DNA of 5,881 nt, from assembly GCA_018814245.1 (NCBI GenBank), contig JAHIZN010000284.1, forward strand, positions 1 to 5,881, written 5' to 3'. Under the pieces are notes generated by a model, which saw only the letters and a list, made by a program, of their open reading frames with translations, searched no databases and was not told the DNA's origin. Shown piece after piece: positions 1 to 5,391 of this stretch. The stretch is from a bacterium. Its GTDB lineage: Bacteria > UBA9089 > CG2-30-40-21. Position numbers and translations under genes: made by a program. The stretch's first letter is position 1. The number at the start of each line of letters is the position of its first letter.

Positions 1-6
1 AGGTTG

Positions 7-40
7 AATTGTTATGCGTCAAATTAAGGTTGACACGACA
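7..40 (+). repeat. 34-bp perfect direct repeat, copy 1
   Basis: A 34-bp sequence containing GTTATGCGTCAAATTAAGG and ending in GACACGACA is identical to 1398-1431, 1.39 kb away in the same orientation. In this copy it is followed by CTACTACATTTTG rather than the palindrome that follows copy 2. Positions 1-243 otherwise hold only the element at 79-239 and no gene. Confidence 0.85.
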
Positions 41-78
41 CTACTACATTTTGACATTAATTTCTGATAGTTTAATGG

Positions 79-239
79 TAACTATTCAGATGTGTAATAA
101 ATGAGAAAAGGTGAAGATGGAGAAGTGGGGAAGATTAATAGGAGTCAGAATATTCTTAATTCTGTCCTTTTGTATTCTCCCCTGTTCTCCCCTTTCTCCC
201 TTTCTCCTTATCTTACACATTTAGATAGCTGAATGGTTA
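79..239. mobile_element. Degenerate MITE-like element of the same TIR family, downstream of cysK
   Basis: TAACTATTCAG at 79-89 is matched by the reverse complement of CTGAATGGTTA (229-239) at 10 of 11 positions, the same end sequence as the element at 5183-5351. The arms also share ATGTGTAA just inside (90-97 and its complement near 213-219), then purine-rich against pyrimidine-rich tracts (GGAGAA-type against TTCTCC-type), giving a long imperfect hairpin. No target duplication remains. It begins 4 bp after the cysK stop codon and may act as a 3' hairpin for that transcript. Confidence 0.5.
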
Positions 240-243
240 TAAT

Positions 244-1176
244 TTAGCAAGAATTAATGTCAAGATGTACTACACTCAAATATCGTTCAATTGTATCAGG
301 CAGGATAACAACGATAAGTTTCCCTTTATTTTCCTTGCGGCTGGCAACAAGGAGTGCTGCATTAACTGCTGCCCCTGAAGAGATGCCGCACAGGATGCCT
401 TCTTCACGAATTAACTTTTTGGTTGTGGATATGGCATCATCACTTTTTACAGAAACAACCTCATCTATTAATCTCATATCCAATATTTTTGGAACAAACC
501 CTGCCCCAATACCCTGAATCTTATGTATTCCGGGCTTTCCACCAGCAATTACAGGTGATTCATATGGCTCAACTGCTATTATTTTCACCCCTTGATTTTT
601 TTCCTTCAAAAACCGACCACAGCCGGTAATAGTACCACCCGTGCCAACCCCTGCCACAAGGATATCGATGTTACCATCAGTATCATCCCATATTTCTTTT
701 GCAGTGGTTTGATAATGAATCTGAGGATTTGCCGGATTTTCAAATTGCTGCGGAACAAACGCCTTTGGGTTTTCTCCTGCTATTTCTTCAGCTCTTTCCA
801 CTGCCCCGCTCATCCCTTTATCTGCCGGGGTAAGCACAATCTCAGCCCCTAAGGCAGAAAGAAGCTTCCTGCGTTCCATGCTCATACTATCAGGCATGGT
901 CAGTATCAATCGATACCCTCTTGTTGCACAGACAAAGGCTAACCCAATACCTGTATTTCCACTGGTTGGCTCAACAATAATGGTATCTTTATCAATTAAA
1001 CCTTCCATTTCGGCTGACTCAATCATGCTTACACCAATTCTGTCTTTAATGCTTGAACAAGGATTAAAAAACTCAAGCTTGGCTGCCACAACAGCCTCAA
1101 TGCCCTGTGTCAGTCTGTTCAGTTTTACTAATGGTGTATTGCCAACCAGATTGGTTATGTTTTCAGCTATTTTCAA
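244..1176 (-). CDS. cysK: Cysteine synthase (O-acetylserine sulfhydrylase), CysK type
   Basis: This 310-residue protein is a PLP-dependent, cytoplasmic enzyme of the fold-type II family that makes cysteine from O-acetylserine and sulfide. Visible landmarks are the PLP lysine K44 in NPCSSIKDR, the substrate loop TSGNTG (71-76), the phosphate-binding GTGGT (178-182) and GISSGA (264-269), whose serine usually contacts the PLP ring. Length is normal for the family. The start is TTG at 1176: an AGGAG lies 8 nt upstream (1185-1189), and an in-frame TGA only five codons upstream rules out a longer protein. One oddity is residue 296, Ile (codon ATT) in PDTIERYLS where the family normally has Gly, followed by an unusual tail, VVHLDINSC. 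It lies 535 bp beyond the NIL-ferredoxin gene on the same strand, across repeats, so it may or may not share a transcript with it. A cystathionine beta-synthase-like activity cannot be excluded but is less likely. Confidence 0.95.
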   Translation of the reverse strand: MKIAENITNLVGNTPLVKLNRLTQGIEAVVAAKLEFFNPCSSIKDRIGVSMIESAEMEGLIDKDTIIVEPTSGNTGIGLAFVCATRGYRLILTMPDSMSMERRKLLSALGAEIVLTPADKGMSGAVERAEEIAGENPKAFVPQQFENPANPQIHYQTTAKEIWDDTDGNIDILVAGVGTGGTITGCGRFLKEKNQGVKIIAVEPYESPVIAGGKPGIHKIQGIGAGFVPKILDMRLIDEVVSVKSDDAISTTKKLIREEGILCGISSGAAVNAALLVASRKENKGKLIVVILPDTIERYLSVVHLDINSC

Positions 1177-1184
1177 GGTGTTTG

Positions 1185-1189
1185 CTCCT
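1185..1189 (-). promoter_or_regulatory. Ribosome binding site for the TTG-initiated cysK
   Basis: AGGAG on the minus strand sits 8 nt before the TTG at 1176. An in-frame TGA shortly upstream leaves TTG as the start that gives a full-length cysteine synthase N-terminus. Confidence 0.75.
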
Positions 1190-1226
1190 AATCAAGGATT
1201 TGGCAGTCTCTGCGAATGCAGGGGGT

Positions 1227-1316
1227 GACAGAGATGCTGCCTCCCCTGTCTCTGCCTCACCAATAAGCGACCACAAGGGTCGCAGCTACGAAGATTCCCA
1301 CACACAATAATCGATT
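1227..1316. repeat. Dispersed repeat A, left copy
   Basis: This stretch matches 5774-5880 in the same orientation: GACAGAG, then CTGCC, CCCTGT, CAATAAGCGACCAC, GTCGCAGCTAC, AAGATTCC and CACACAATAATCGATT, with few differences. It contains GCGACC...GGTCGC as a small inverted repeat, and lacks about 17 bp present in the right copy. It lies in the 535-bp spacer upstream of cysK, which has no gene. Confidence 0.8.
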
Positions 1317-1327
1317 GCAATGTAGCT

Positions 1328-1344
1328 GCAGGGCTTGTCCCTGC
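1328..1344. repeat. Short hairpin GCAGGG-CTTGT-CCCTGC
   Basis: A perfect 6-bp stem with a 5-nt loop, part of the repeat mosaic between cysK and the NIL-ferredoxin gene. The related TTGTCCCTGC occurs again at 5313-5322 inside the 169-bp element. No T-run follows, so it is not a standard terminator. Confidence 0.5.
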
Positions 1345-1397
1345 TTAACAGATACCCACACAAAGAGGGAGCCTCTCTGGGTAGGGATGTCACTACA

Positions 1398-1431
1398 AAT
1401 TGTTATGCGTCAAATTAAGGTTGACACGACA
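1398..1431 (+). repeat. 34-bp perfect direct repeat, copy 2
   Basis: Identical to 7-40. It runs directly into the 28-bp palindrome that opens the repeat unit at 1432-1517, so the two may belong to one larger family. The two copies flank the cysK gene. Confidence 0.85.
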
Positions 1432-1517
1432 GTAGGGGCAATTCATGAATTGCCCCTACTGCACACAAACAGGTGGCAGGTTTGTCTCTACATCATAAAT
1501 ATCCAACAATTGAGAGT
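1432..1517. repeat. Dispersed repeat C, left copy, headed by a perfect 28-bp palindrome
   Basis: Positions 1432-1459 are a perfect palindrome whose left half is GTAGGGGCAATTCA. The unit continues with GGCAGGTTTG, TACATC, TAAATATCC and TTGAGAG, matching 5510-5599 in the same orientation. In the forward frame it reads VGAIHELPL, which is fortuitous translation. The 137-bp hairpin element follows immediately at 1518. Confidence 0.85.
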
Positions 1518-1654
1518 CGACGGGCTGTTACGGAATGGATGAAAGTGTCATTCCGAACGAATGCGAGGAATCTTAACTCGTTGACCTTCAAAAGGTTAAG
1601 ATTCCTCGAAGTATCTCGAAATGACAAAAAGACGCATTCTGTAACAGCCTGTCG
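1518..1654. mobile_element. 137-bp palindromic MITE-like element inserted in repeat C
   Basis: The left arm (CGACGGGCTGTTACGGAATG..., with GAGGAATCTTAAC) is the imperfect reverse complement of the right arm (...CATTCTGTAACAGCCTGTCG, with GTTAAGATTCCTC). The two arms span nearly the whole element around a short centre near 1583-1590. Flanks CAATTGAGA (1507-1515) and CAATTCGAGA (1655-1664) look like an imperfect target duplication. No gene is inside. The GTCATTCCGA...GAGGAATCTT arm sequence resembles a repeat I recall from several uncultured lineages. Confidence 0.7.
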
Positions 1655-1711
1655 CAATTCGAGATAGTGCTGCCTCTGGCAGCTGATTGTTTGAAAAGCT
1701 GAACGCTTATC

Positions 1712-2116
1712 CTAAAACCGTATCTCTATCGCATGATACGGACATGTCTTAAGGCACAATCCACAGACTATACATCGGTCAGAGTTGAACGAGACCAACA
1801 TTTGGGTACGGTCCACACTTAAGGCATGGGATGGACACAGGGGGATACAGGCAGTGCAGTGAATACATTTTTGTTCATCCCATATCACATCCTGAGCCAA
1901 TGATTGAGTGGTTACACCCAATCCCTTAAGGTATTCTATGCCATTATGAAGCATCTCCTTTTGTCCACTTAGCTCTATCACCATTCTCCCCTCTTCATTG
2001 GGGGCAACCTTGGCACTAAGGATATTAACCATCAGGTCATAATCTCGGATTAAATGATAGGTGATTGGCTCTTCAATGGTTTGTTTCGGAAAGGTTAAAA
2101 CAACTCGTTTTTTCAT
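1712..2116 (-). CDS. NIL-domain/2x[4Fe-4S] ferredoxin protein, partner of DUF39 in homocysteine synthesis
   Basis: The 134-residue protein has an N-terminal NIL domain (about 4-75, with MVNILSAKV at 29-37) and a C-terminal bacterial ferredoxin domain. Cysteines C84, C87, C90, C94 and C115, C118, C121, C125 form two CxxCxxCxxxCP motifs for two [4Fe-4S] clusters. In methanogens such as Methanosarcina acetivorans a protein of this architecture works with the DUF39 protein to turn aspartate semialdehyde and sulfide into homocysteine; the ferredoxin probably supplies electrons. Here it follows the DUF39 gene on the same strand. I chose ATG at 2116 because GAGGG (2123-2127) lies 6 nt upstream. A GTG at 2137 would add MKKRGND, but that start lies in the flanking hairpin repeat and has no clear ribosome site. 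The domain calls are firm; the pathway is inferred from the family. Confidence 0.9.
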   Translation of the reverse strand: MKKRVVLTFPKQTIEEPITYHLIRDYDLMVNILSAKVAPNEEGRMVIELSGQKEMLHNGIEYLKGLGVTTQSLAQDVIWDEQKCIHCTACIPLCPSHALSVDRTQMLVSFNSDRCIVCGLCLKTCPYHAIEIRF

Positions 2117-2122
2117 GTCATT

Positions 2123-2127
2123 CCCTC
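2123..2127 (-). promoter_or_regulatory. Ribosome binding site that sets the NIL-ferredoxin start
   Basis: GAGGG lies 6 nt before the ATG at 2116. It falls inside the sequence that would be coding if the upstream GTG at 2137 were used, which favours the shorter 134-residue protein. Confidence 0.6.
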
Positions 2128-2130
2128 TTT

Positions 2131-2393
2131 TTTTCACGCAAAGAACGCAAAGATTTCACGCAAAGAAACGCAAAAGAATTATAAATTATGTGATAGTTCA
2201 CCGCAGAGGCGCAAATACGCAGAGAATAAATCAGATTACAGAGCACAGAGTAGACATACTACAGATTTTTCCTCTTTGGCTTTCTGTATTCTGTGTTCTG
2301 ATTTCTGTTATTTGATTAATTTCCGTAACTCAGCGTCTCTGCGGTTAGCTGAACTATTACGCGATTTTCTTACTTTGCGCTCTTTTGCGTGAT
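2131..2393. repeat. About 260-bp imperfect hairpin between the DUF39 and NIL-ferredoxin genes
   Basis: Almost the whole 281-bp spacer folds back on itself. CACGCAAAGAAACGCAAAAG (2157-2176) pairs with the sequence at 2373-2391. GATAGTTCACCGCAGAGGCGC (from 2192) pairs with 2333-2358. The inner arms share an AGATTACAGAGCACAGAG-like text with 2280-2305. The outer CACGCAAAG unit is also tandemly repeated at 2135-2152. The right end lies 5 bp from the DUF39 stop codon. It may be a non-autonomous element; in the transcript it would form a long hairpin between two cooperating genes. Confidence 0.65.
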
Positions 2394-2397
2394 ATTG

Positions 2398-3597
2398 TTA
2401 TTGCGGAGTAGTTTCTCGCAACGGCTTCAGACTTATCCCAGAATCGGAAGATGGCAAAGATGCTACCTTATCTGTCAGTATAAAATCACCCTTTTGAATC
2501 CATTCTTTGAGTATACCTGATATTTCCCTTGCCTTGGCATAGCTTGAGAGCCCGCCTGTGGGGATATCCTTGCCATTAACAATTATCTTCCCACTCTTGA
2601 GTTGGCTATAATTTACCTCAGTTATGACATCTGATTCCCTTTGTGGGTATGTTGTGCTATAATCTATTACAGGTGCATAAATCTCTGCATCCCTGACAGC
2701 TGTAAATCGGCATATCTCTTCATTGAGAATAGGAATGGGTACACCAATCCCTACAGCCAAGCTAACCCCGTAGCCGGTCATGCTCACACCCCTGAGCCAG
2801 TTTGGGCTCATTTGCTTCAAATCACCAAGAACCGCTAATGTGCCTGCCCCCCTTTTGGGCACCTTATTTTCGCCGCGCAAGGCACATGGATTATGCTGCG
2901 TACCATTCCAGACAACATAGCCTATGCCGCCGCCTAAGAATATTCTGGTTCCAATGCCAATGGTCAGATAGAGCGGGTCATTTAATAGGGGGGATAGTTG
3001 TCCGGCACTGGAATAGTTGGCATTACCCATTCGCGGCTGCAATACACCCATGTAGGTATAGATAACCCTATCAGAACAGTTTACGCCTACATTATAGTTT
3101 TGATACGCATTCCTTGGGTTAAAAAGTACTGCCTCATTCATATCATTAAGGTTGATAATGGTTTCCACCTCTTTTCCCGGGTAGCAATCCGTACCATAGG
3201 AAATAGCCTTTAATCGGACATCTTTACCAGAAACCAGTTCCTCGATAATATGAGCACCGCCATACTTGAATGCCCCTGGATAAATAGTATTGGTTGGGTC
3301 ATCCTCCGGCAATTCCGTAGCACCCAGATAGGCATCAACCGCAGCTAACCCACCATAAGCAGGGACATTGTTCAGCCATACCTTTTGTGCTCGGATCCTT
3401 GGCTTGGAATGCCCGAAGTTAAAATAAAAACCAGAGGAACACATTGGACCAAAGGTAGCAGTAGTAACCACATCCACATCCTTGGCTGCCTGTTCAACCC
3501 CTTTTTTATCTACAATATCAATAATCTCTTCAGCAGTAACAACCACTGCATCGCCCTTTTTAATCCGTTCATTGATTTCGGCAATTGTTTTTGGCAT
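2398..3597 (-). CDS. Homocysteine biosynthesis protein, DUF39 family
   Basis: The 399-residue protein is a clear DUF39 (HcyBio) member spanning the whole core domain, with no C-terminal CBS or ferredoxin extension. This family makes homocysteine from aspartate semialdehyde and sulfide in methanogens, bypassing the O-acyl-homoserine route. Two cysteines sit in typical conserved contexts: C53 in FGPMCSSGF and C138 in YGTDCYPGK. They probably match the two essential cysteines reported for the M. acetivorans protein, one of which is thought to carry a persulfide; that match is from memory, not alignment. Other landmarks are VWLNNVPAYGGLAAVDAYLG (74-93) and the glycine-rich FLGGGIGYVVWNGTQHNP. The ATG at 3597 has a strong AAAGGAGG (3606-3613) 8 nt upstream. 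The NIL-ferredoxin partner follows 281 bp downstream, across a hairpin element that begins right after the stop codon. Thi4 lies 131 bp upstream. Confidence 0.93.
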   Translation of the reverse strand: MPKTIAEINERIKKGDAVVVTAEEIIDIVDKKGVEQAAKDVDVVTTATFGPMCSSGFYFNFGHSKPRIRAQKVWLNNVPAYGGLAAVDAYLGATELPEDDPTNTIYPGAFKYGGAHIIEELVSGKDVRLKAISYGTDCYPGKEVETIINLNDMNEAVLFNPRNAYQNYNVGVNCSDRVIYTYMGVLQPRMGNANYSSAGQLSPLLNDPLYLTIGIGTRIFLGGGIGYVVWNGTQHNPCALRGENKVPKRGAGTLAVLGDLKQMSPNWLRGVSMTGYGVSLAVGIGVPIPILNEEICRFTAVRDAEIYAPVIDYSTTYPQRESDVITEVNYSQLKSGKIIVNGKDIPTGGLSSYAKAREISGILKEWIQKGDFILTDKVASLPSSDSGISLKPLRETTPQ

Positions 3598-3647
3598 TTA
3601 TACTGCCTCCTTTCTGACTGTAAACACCATCACCTTTCAAAGATTTT

Positions 3648-3719
3648 TTTGCACGCAGATTACGCAGATTTACACAGATTTTTTAGTAATCTGATTAATC
3701 TGCATAATCTGCGTGCAAA
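3648..3719. repeat. 72-bp strong hairpin between the thi4 and DUF39 genes
   Basis: TTTGCACGCAGATTACGCAG (from 3648) pairs with CTGCATAATCTGCGTGCAAA (3700-3719); the arms extend to about 30 bp around a short loop near 3681-3688. It starts about 10 nt after the thi4 stop codon. On the minus strand it is followed by an A-run, not a U-run, so it is not a classical terminator for these genes. It could stabilise the upstream message or lower downstream expression. The imperfectly matching flanks AAAGATTTTTT and AAAGAATCTGT may be an old target duplication. Confidence 0.7.
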
Positions 3720-3728
3720 GAATCTGTA

Positions 3729-4508
3729 CTATCTGGACAATCTTTCTGTAATAAGCTCAGCTGACCGTTTCCCTGAAAGCAGCATACCGCCAAATATTGG
3801 ACCCATTCTTGGACCTCCAAATACAGCATTGGCTGACATGCCGGCTACAAAAACATTGGGGTACATCTCCTTAGTATTTTCTACAATAGTGCGTTCGCCA
3901 ACCTCTGCCCACATAGGTTTTTCTCCCAACATCTCCCCTGTTTCAGTAAGAAGCTTTTTTCCAATTTTTCGTACAATTATTTGAGCCACCTCTGCAGCAT
4001 GACCTGTGGAATCAATTATAGCCTTTGCCCGAATAGTAAGCGGGTCAATATGTAGTTTTGCCATGGTAACCGCAGTCCAGTTTAACACCAAGCCGGTAAC
4101 ACCCTCCTTGCGGATCATCACATCCTCAACACCAATAAGATTAAATATCCTTAAGCCCGCACGGATGGCACCAGAACAAAGCATGGTAACCGTTTCTAAT
4201 GAATCAGTAAGGAAATATCCCTCTTGATACTCCTGCGTCCGTATCCCAAACTCATCGAGGATTGGCTTTGATTCCTGTTGAAACACACACTTATTATACA
4301 TCATTCCGCCGCCCCACATGCCGCCGCCAATAGAAAGGTTTCGTTCAAACAACACTACCTTTAATCCCTTCTTTGACAGATAATAGCCTGCTGTCAAGCC
4401 TGCCGGCCCGCCGCCGACAATTGCCACATCAATCTCCATCGAGTCAAGCAAATCCTTGCTCCAACTCTCTACGATTGCCCTTGAAATAACAACATCATCT
4501 AACTGCAT
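3729..4508 (-). CDS. thi4: Thi4-family thiazole synthase, probably sulfide-dependent and multiple-turnover
   Basis: The 259-residue protein builds the thiazole precursor of thiamine from NAD, glycine and sulfide. It has a Rossmann dinucleotide motif VGGGPAG (31-37), E55 at the end of the second strand, the loop IGGGMWGGGMMYN (60-72) and the Thi4 signature PRMGPIFGGMLLSG (233-246). The yeast enzyme sacrifices an active-site cysteine as sulfur donor; here the equivalent segment reads AKLHIDPLT with His153, as in archaeal enzymes that use free sulfide and ferrous iron. D155 and H170 are spaced like the iron-binding Asp/His pair of archaeal Thi4. Archaeal homologues are often labelled ribulose-1,5-bisphosphate synthetase or isomerase, which is probably a misnomer. 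The ATG has AAGGAGG 6 nt upstream. I see no TPP riboswitch and no other thiamine gene nearby. Neighbours are Rrf2 upstream and DUF39 downstream. Confidence 0.92.
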   Translation of the reverse strand: MQLDDVVISRAIVESWSKDLLDSMEIDVAIVGGGPAGLTAGYYLSKKGLKVVLFERNLSIGGGMWGGGMMYNKCVFQQESKPILDEFGIRTQEYQEGYFLTDSLETVTMLCSGAIRAGLRIFNLIGVEDVMIRKEGVTGLVLNWTAVTMAKLHIDPLTIRAKAIIDSTGHAAEVAQIIVRKIGKKLLTETGEMLGEKPMWAEVGERTIVENTKEMYPNVFVAGMSANAVFGGPRMGPIFGGMLLSGKRSAELITERLSR

Positions 4509-4699
4509 AAAAATCCTCCTTAATTAAATTCGTGATAAGACACAAACGGACAGGAACAAGATGGTAGCACCATTGGCACCCCCTGCATTCGCAGGGGCAG
4601 GCTCTATCCCTACAACTTACGCAAGCTAAAGCTCGCGACTGCCAATATCACACCAATCTGTCAATCACCATTCTCCTCTTTCAATTCATAATTCATAAT
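4509..4699. other. Spacer between rrf2 and thi4: small hairpins, no riboswitch
   Basis: This 191-bp spacer carries CCCCTGC-ATTC-GCAGGGG (4580-4597), a perfect 7-bp hairpin, and GCAAGCTAAAGCTCGC (4621-4636), a near-perfect palindrome. The first, with its neighbour GGCAGTC, is related in inverted orientation to 1201-1226. There is no T-run after either hairpin and no TPP-riboswitch core upstream of thi4, so readthrough from rrf2 into thi4 is plausible. Confidence 0.55.
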
Positions 4700-4711
4700 T
4701 CATGATTCATA
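4684..4711. repeat. 7-bp tandem repeat (ATTCATA x4) over the rrf2 stop codon
   Basis: Four units of ATTCATA, one with a single change (ATTCATG), run through the 3' end of the Rrf2 gene and supply its last codons and TGA stop. Slippage here could change the C-terminal residues without touching the folded domain. Confidence 0.75.
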
Positions 4712-5143
4712 ATTTTCAATGCTCATCTCTCTATCCATGGCTACCAAATCTTCAATCGTAGTTGAATCCAACACCTCAGCCATCTTTTCTCCAACCTTTT
4801 TCCAGAGCAGTCTGGCAGCACATCCTGAAGCTCGATGGCACTCTTTTTTGCTTATTTTGGGGTCAATACAAAAAACAAGCTCAATATAGCCCTCTGATGC
4901 CCTGATTATATCTCCAGTTGTAATTTCAGATACATCCTTTGTAAGTCGATAACCACCAGCCGGACCTCTGATGCTTTCTATAAAACCTGCCTTCCTCAAT
5001 TTTACCATTAGTTGCTCAACATATTGAGGGGTAATATCCTGATTGCAGGATATTTCTCTCACAGATACGATCTCTCCTTTATTATGGAGTCCCAACTCAA
5101 GCATTATACGAACCGCATATCTACCCTTTGTAGAAAGCCACAT
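4700..5143 (-). CDS. Rrf2-family transcriptional regulator with a likely Fe-S-binding cysteine triad
   Basis: The 147-residue protein starts MWLSTKGRYAVRIMLEL and has the Rrf2 winged-helix domain: a recognition helix around ITPQYVEQLMVKLRKAGF (37-54) and the wing IRGPAGGYRL (58-67). C92, C102 and C108 form a triad (C-x9-C-x5-C) where IscR-like members bind an Fe-S cluster; E. coli IscR has C-x5-C-x5-C. C33 lies in the DNA-binding half. CymR, another Rrf2 protein, controls cysteine genes in Firmicutes, so a role in Fe-S, cysteine or sulfide sensing fits the four sulfur genes that follow. The ATG at 5143 has AAGGAG (5155-5160) at a rather long 11-nt spacing. The stop codon falls inside a 7-bp tandem repeat that also encodes the last residues, NYES. 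The family is certain; ligand and targets are inferred. Confidence 0.93.
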   Translation of the reverse strand: MWLSTKGRYAVRIMLELGLHNKGEIVSVREISCNQDITPQYVEQLMVKLRKAGFIESIRGPAGGYRLTKDVSEITTGDIIRASEGYIELVFCIDPKISKKECHRASGCAARLLWKKVGEKMAEVLDSTTIEDLVAMDREMSIENYES

Positions 5144-5182
5144 CTTAAAATCATCTCCTTTTCAGAAACAAAAAAAACAAAG

Positions 5183-5351
5183 GTAACTATTCAGGTATAC
5201 AGGATTCAGAAGTCAGAATGAAAACGGAAGACGGCGATCACCTCTGGCAAGTCGCAGCTGCAAGTTGCCCACGAATAGCTGTAGCTGCATGGTGCCCAAG
5301 GGTGCTCTCCTCTTGTCCCTGCTTTAACTATTCTTGTTGCCTGAATAGTTA
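5183..5351. mobile_element. MITE-like element with 12-bp TIRs and 9-bp target duplication
   Basis: TAACTATTCAGG at 5184-5195 is matched by its exact reverse complement at 5340-5351. The sequence just outside is duplicated: AAAACAAAG at 5174-5182 and again at 5352-5360. The boundary is uncertain by one base. The 169-bp interior has no gene and is built from fragments seen elsewhere in the window, such as the GCGATCAC/GTCGCAGCT and GCTCTCCTCTTG motifs. It lies between the promoter and the ribosome binding site of the Rrf2 gene. Intact terminal repeats and duplication suggest a fairly recent insertion by a transposase supplied in trans. Confidence 0.75.
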
Positions 5352-5353
5352 AA
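5323..5353. repeat. Perfect 11-9-11 inverted repeat at the transcription start
   Basis: TTTAACTATTC (5323-5333) and GAATAGTTAAA (5343-5353) are perfect inverted copies around a 9-nt loop. The repeat begins about 10 bp downstream of the -10 box, so it would be the first structure in the transcript. It overlaps the right end of the inserted element. It could form an RNA hairpin or serve as a dyad operator; the 9-bp gap is longer than in known Rrf2-family operators, which favours a by-product of the element end. Confidence 0.6.
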
Positions 5354-5362
5354 AACAAAGAA

Positions 5363-5391
5363 AGTATAACATAATTGAGTAATCTTGTCAA
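5363..5391 (-). promoter_or_regulatory. Sigma-70-type promoter for the regulator and probably the genes after it
   Basis: On the minus strand TTGACA (5386-5391) is followed after exactly 17 bp by TATACT (5363-5368). The -35 box is perfect and the -10 differs from TATAAT at one base. AT-rich sequence lies just upstream of -35, like an UP element. Transcription should start near 5356. It is the only convincing promoter found for this gene set. Its link to the regulator gene is now interrupted by the inserted element at 5183-5351. Confidence 0.8.

Noticed and set aside
1432..1459. CRISPR repeat or array
   Set aside because: The palindromic unit occurs only twice, 4 kb apart, without regular spacers or cas genes.
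2117..2137. Seven-residue N-terminal extension of the NIL-ferredoxin protein from GTG at 2137
   Set aside because: The GTG lies in the hairpin repeat, and a good ribosome site sits just before the internal ATG at 2116.
3648..3719. Rho-independent terminator after thi4
   Set aside because: The hairpin is strong, but on the minus strand it is followed by A residues instead of a U-run.
3385..3984. A 199-residue open frame on the plus strand
   Set aside because: It lies opposite the well-supported DUF39 and thi4 genes and crosses the hairpin between them; no family features and no ribosome site.
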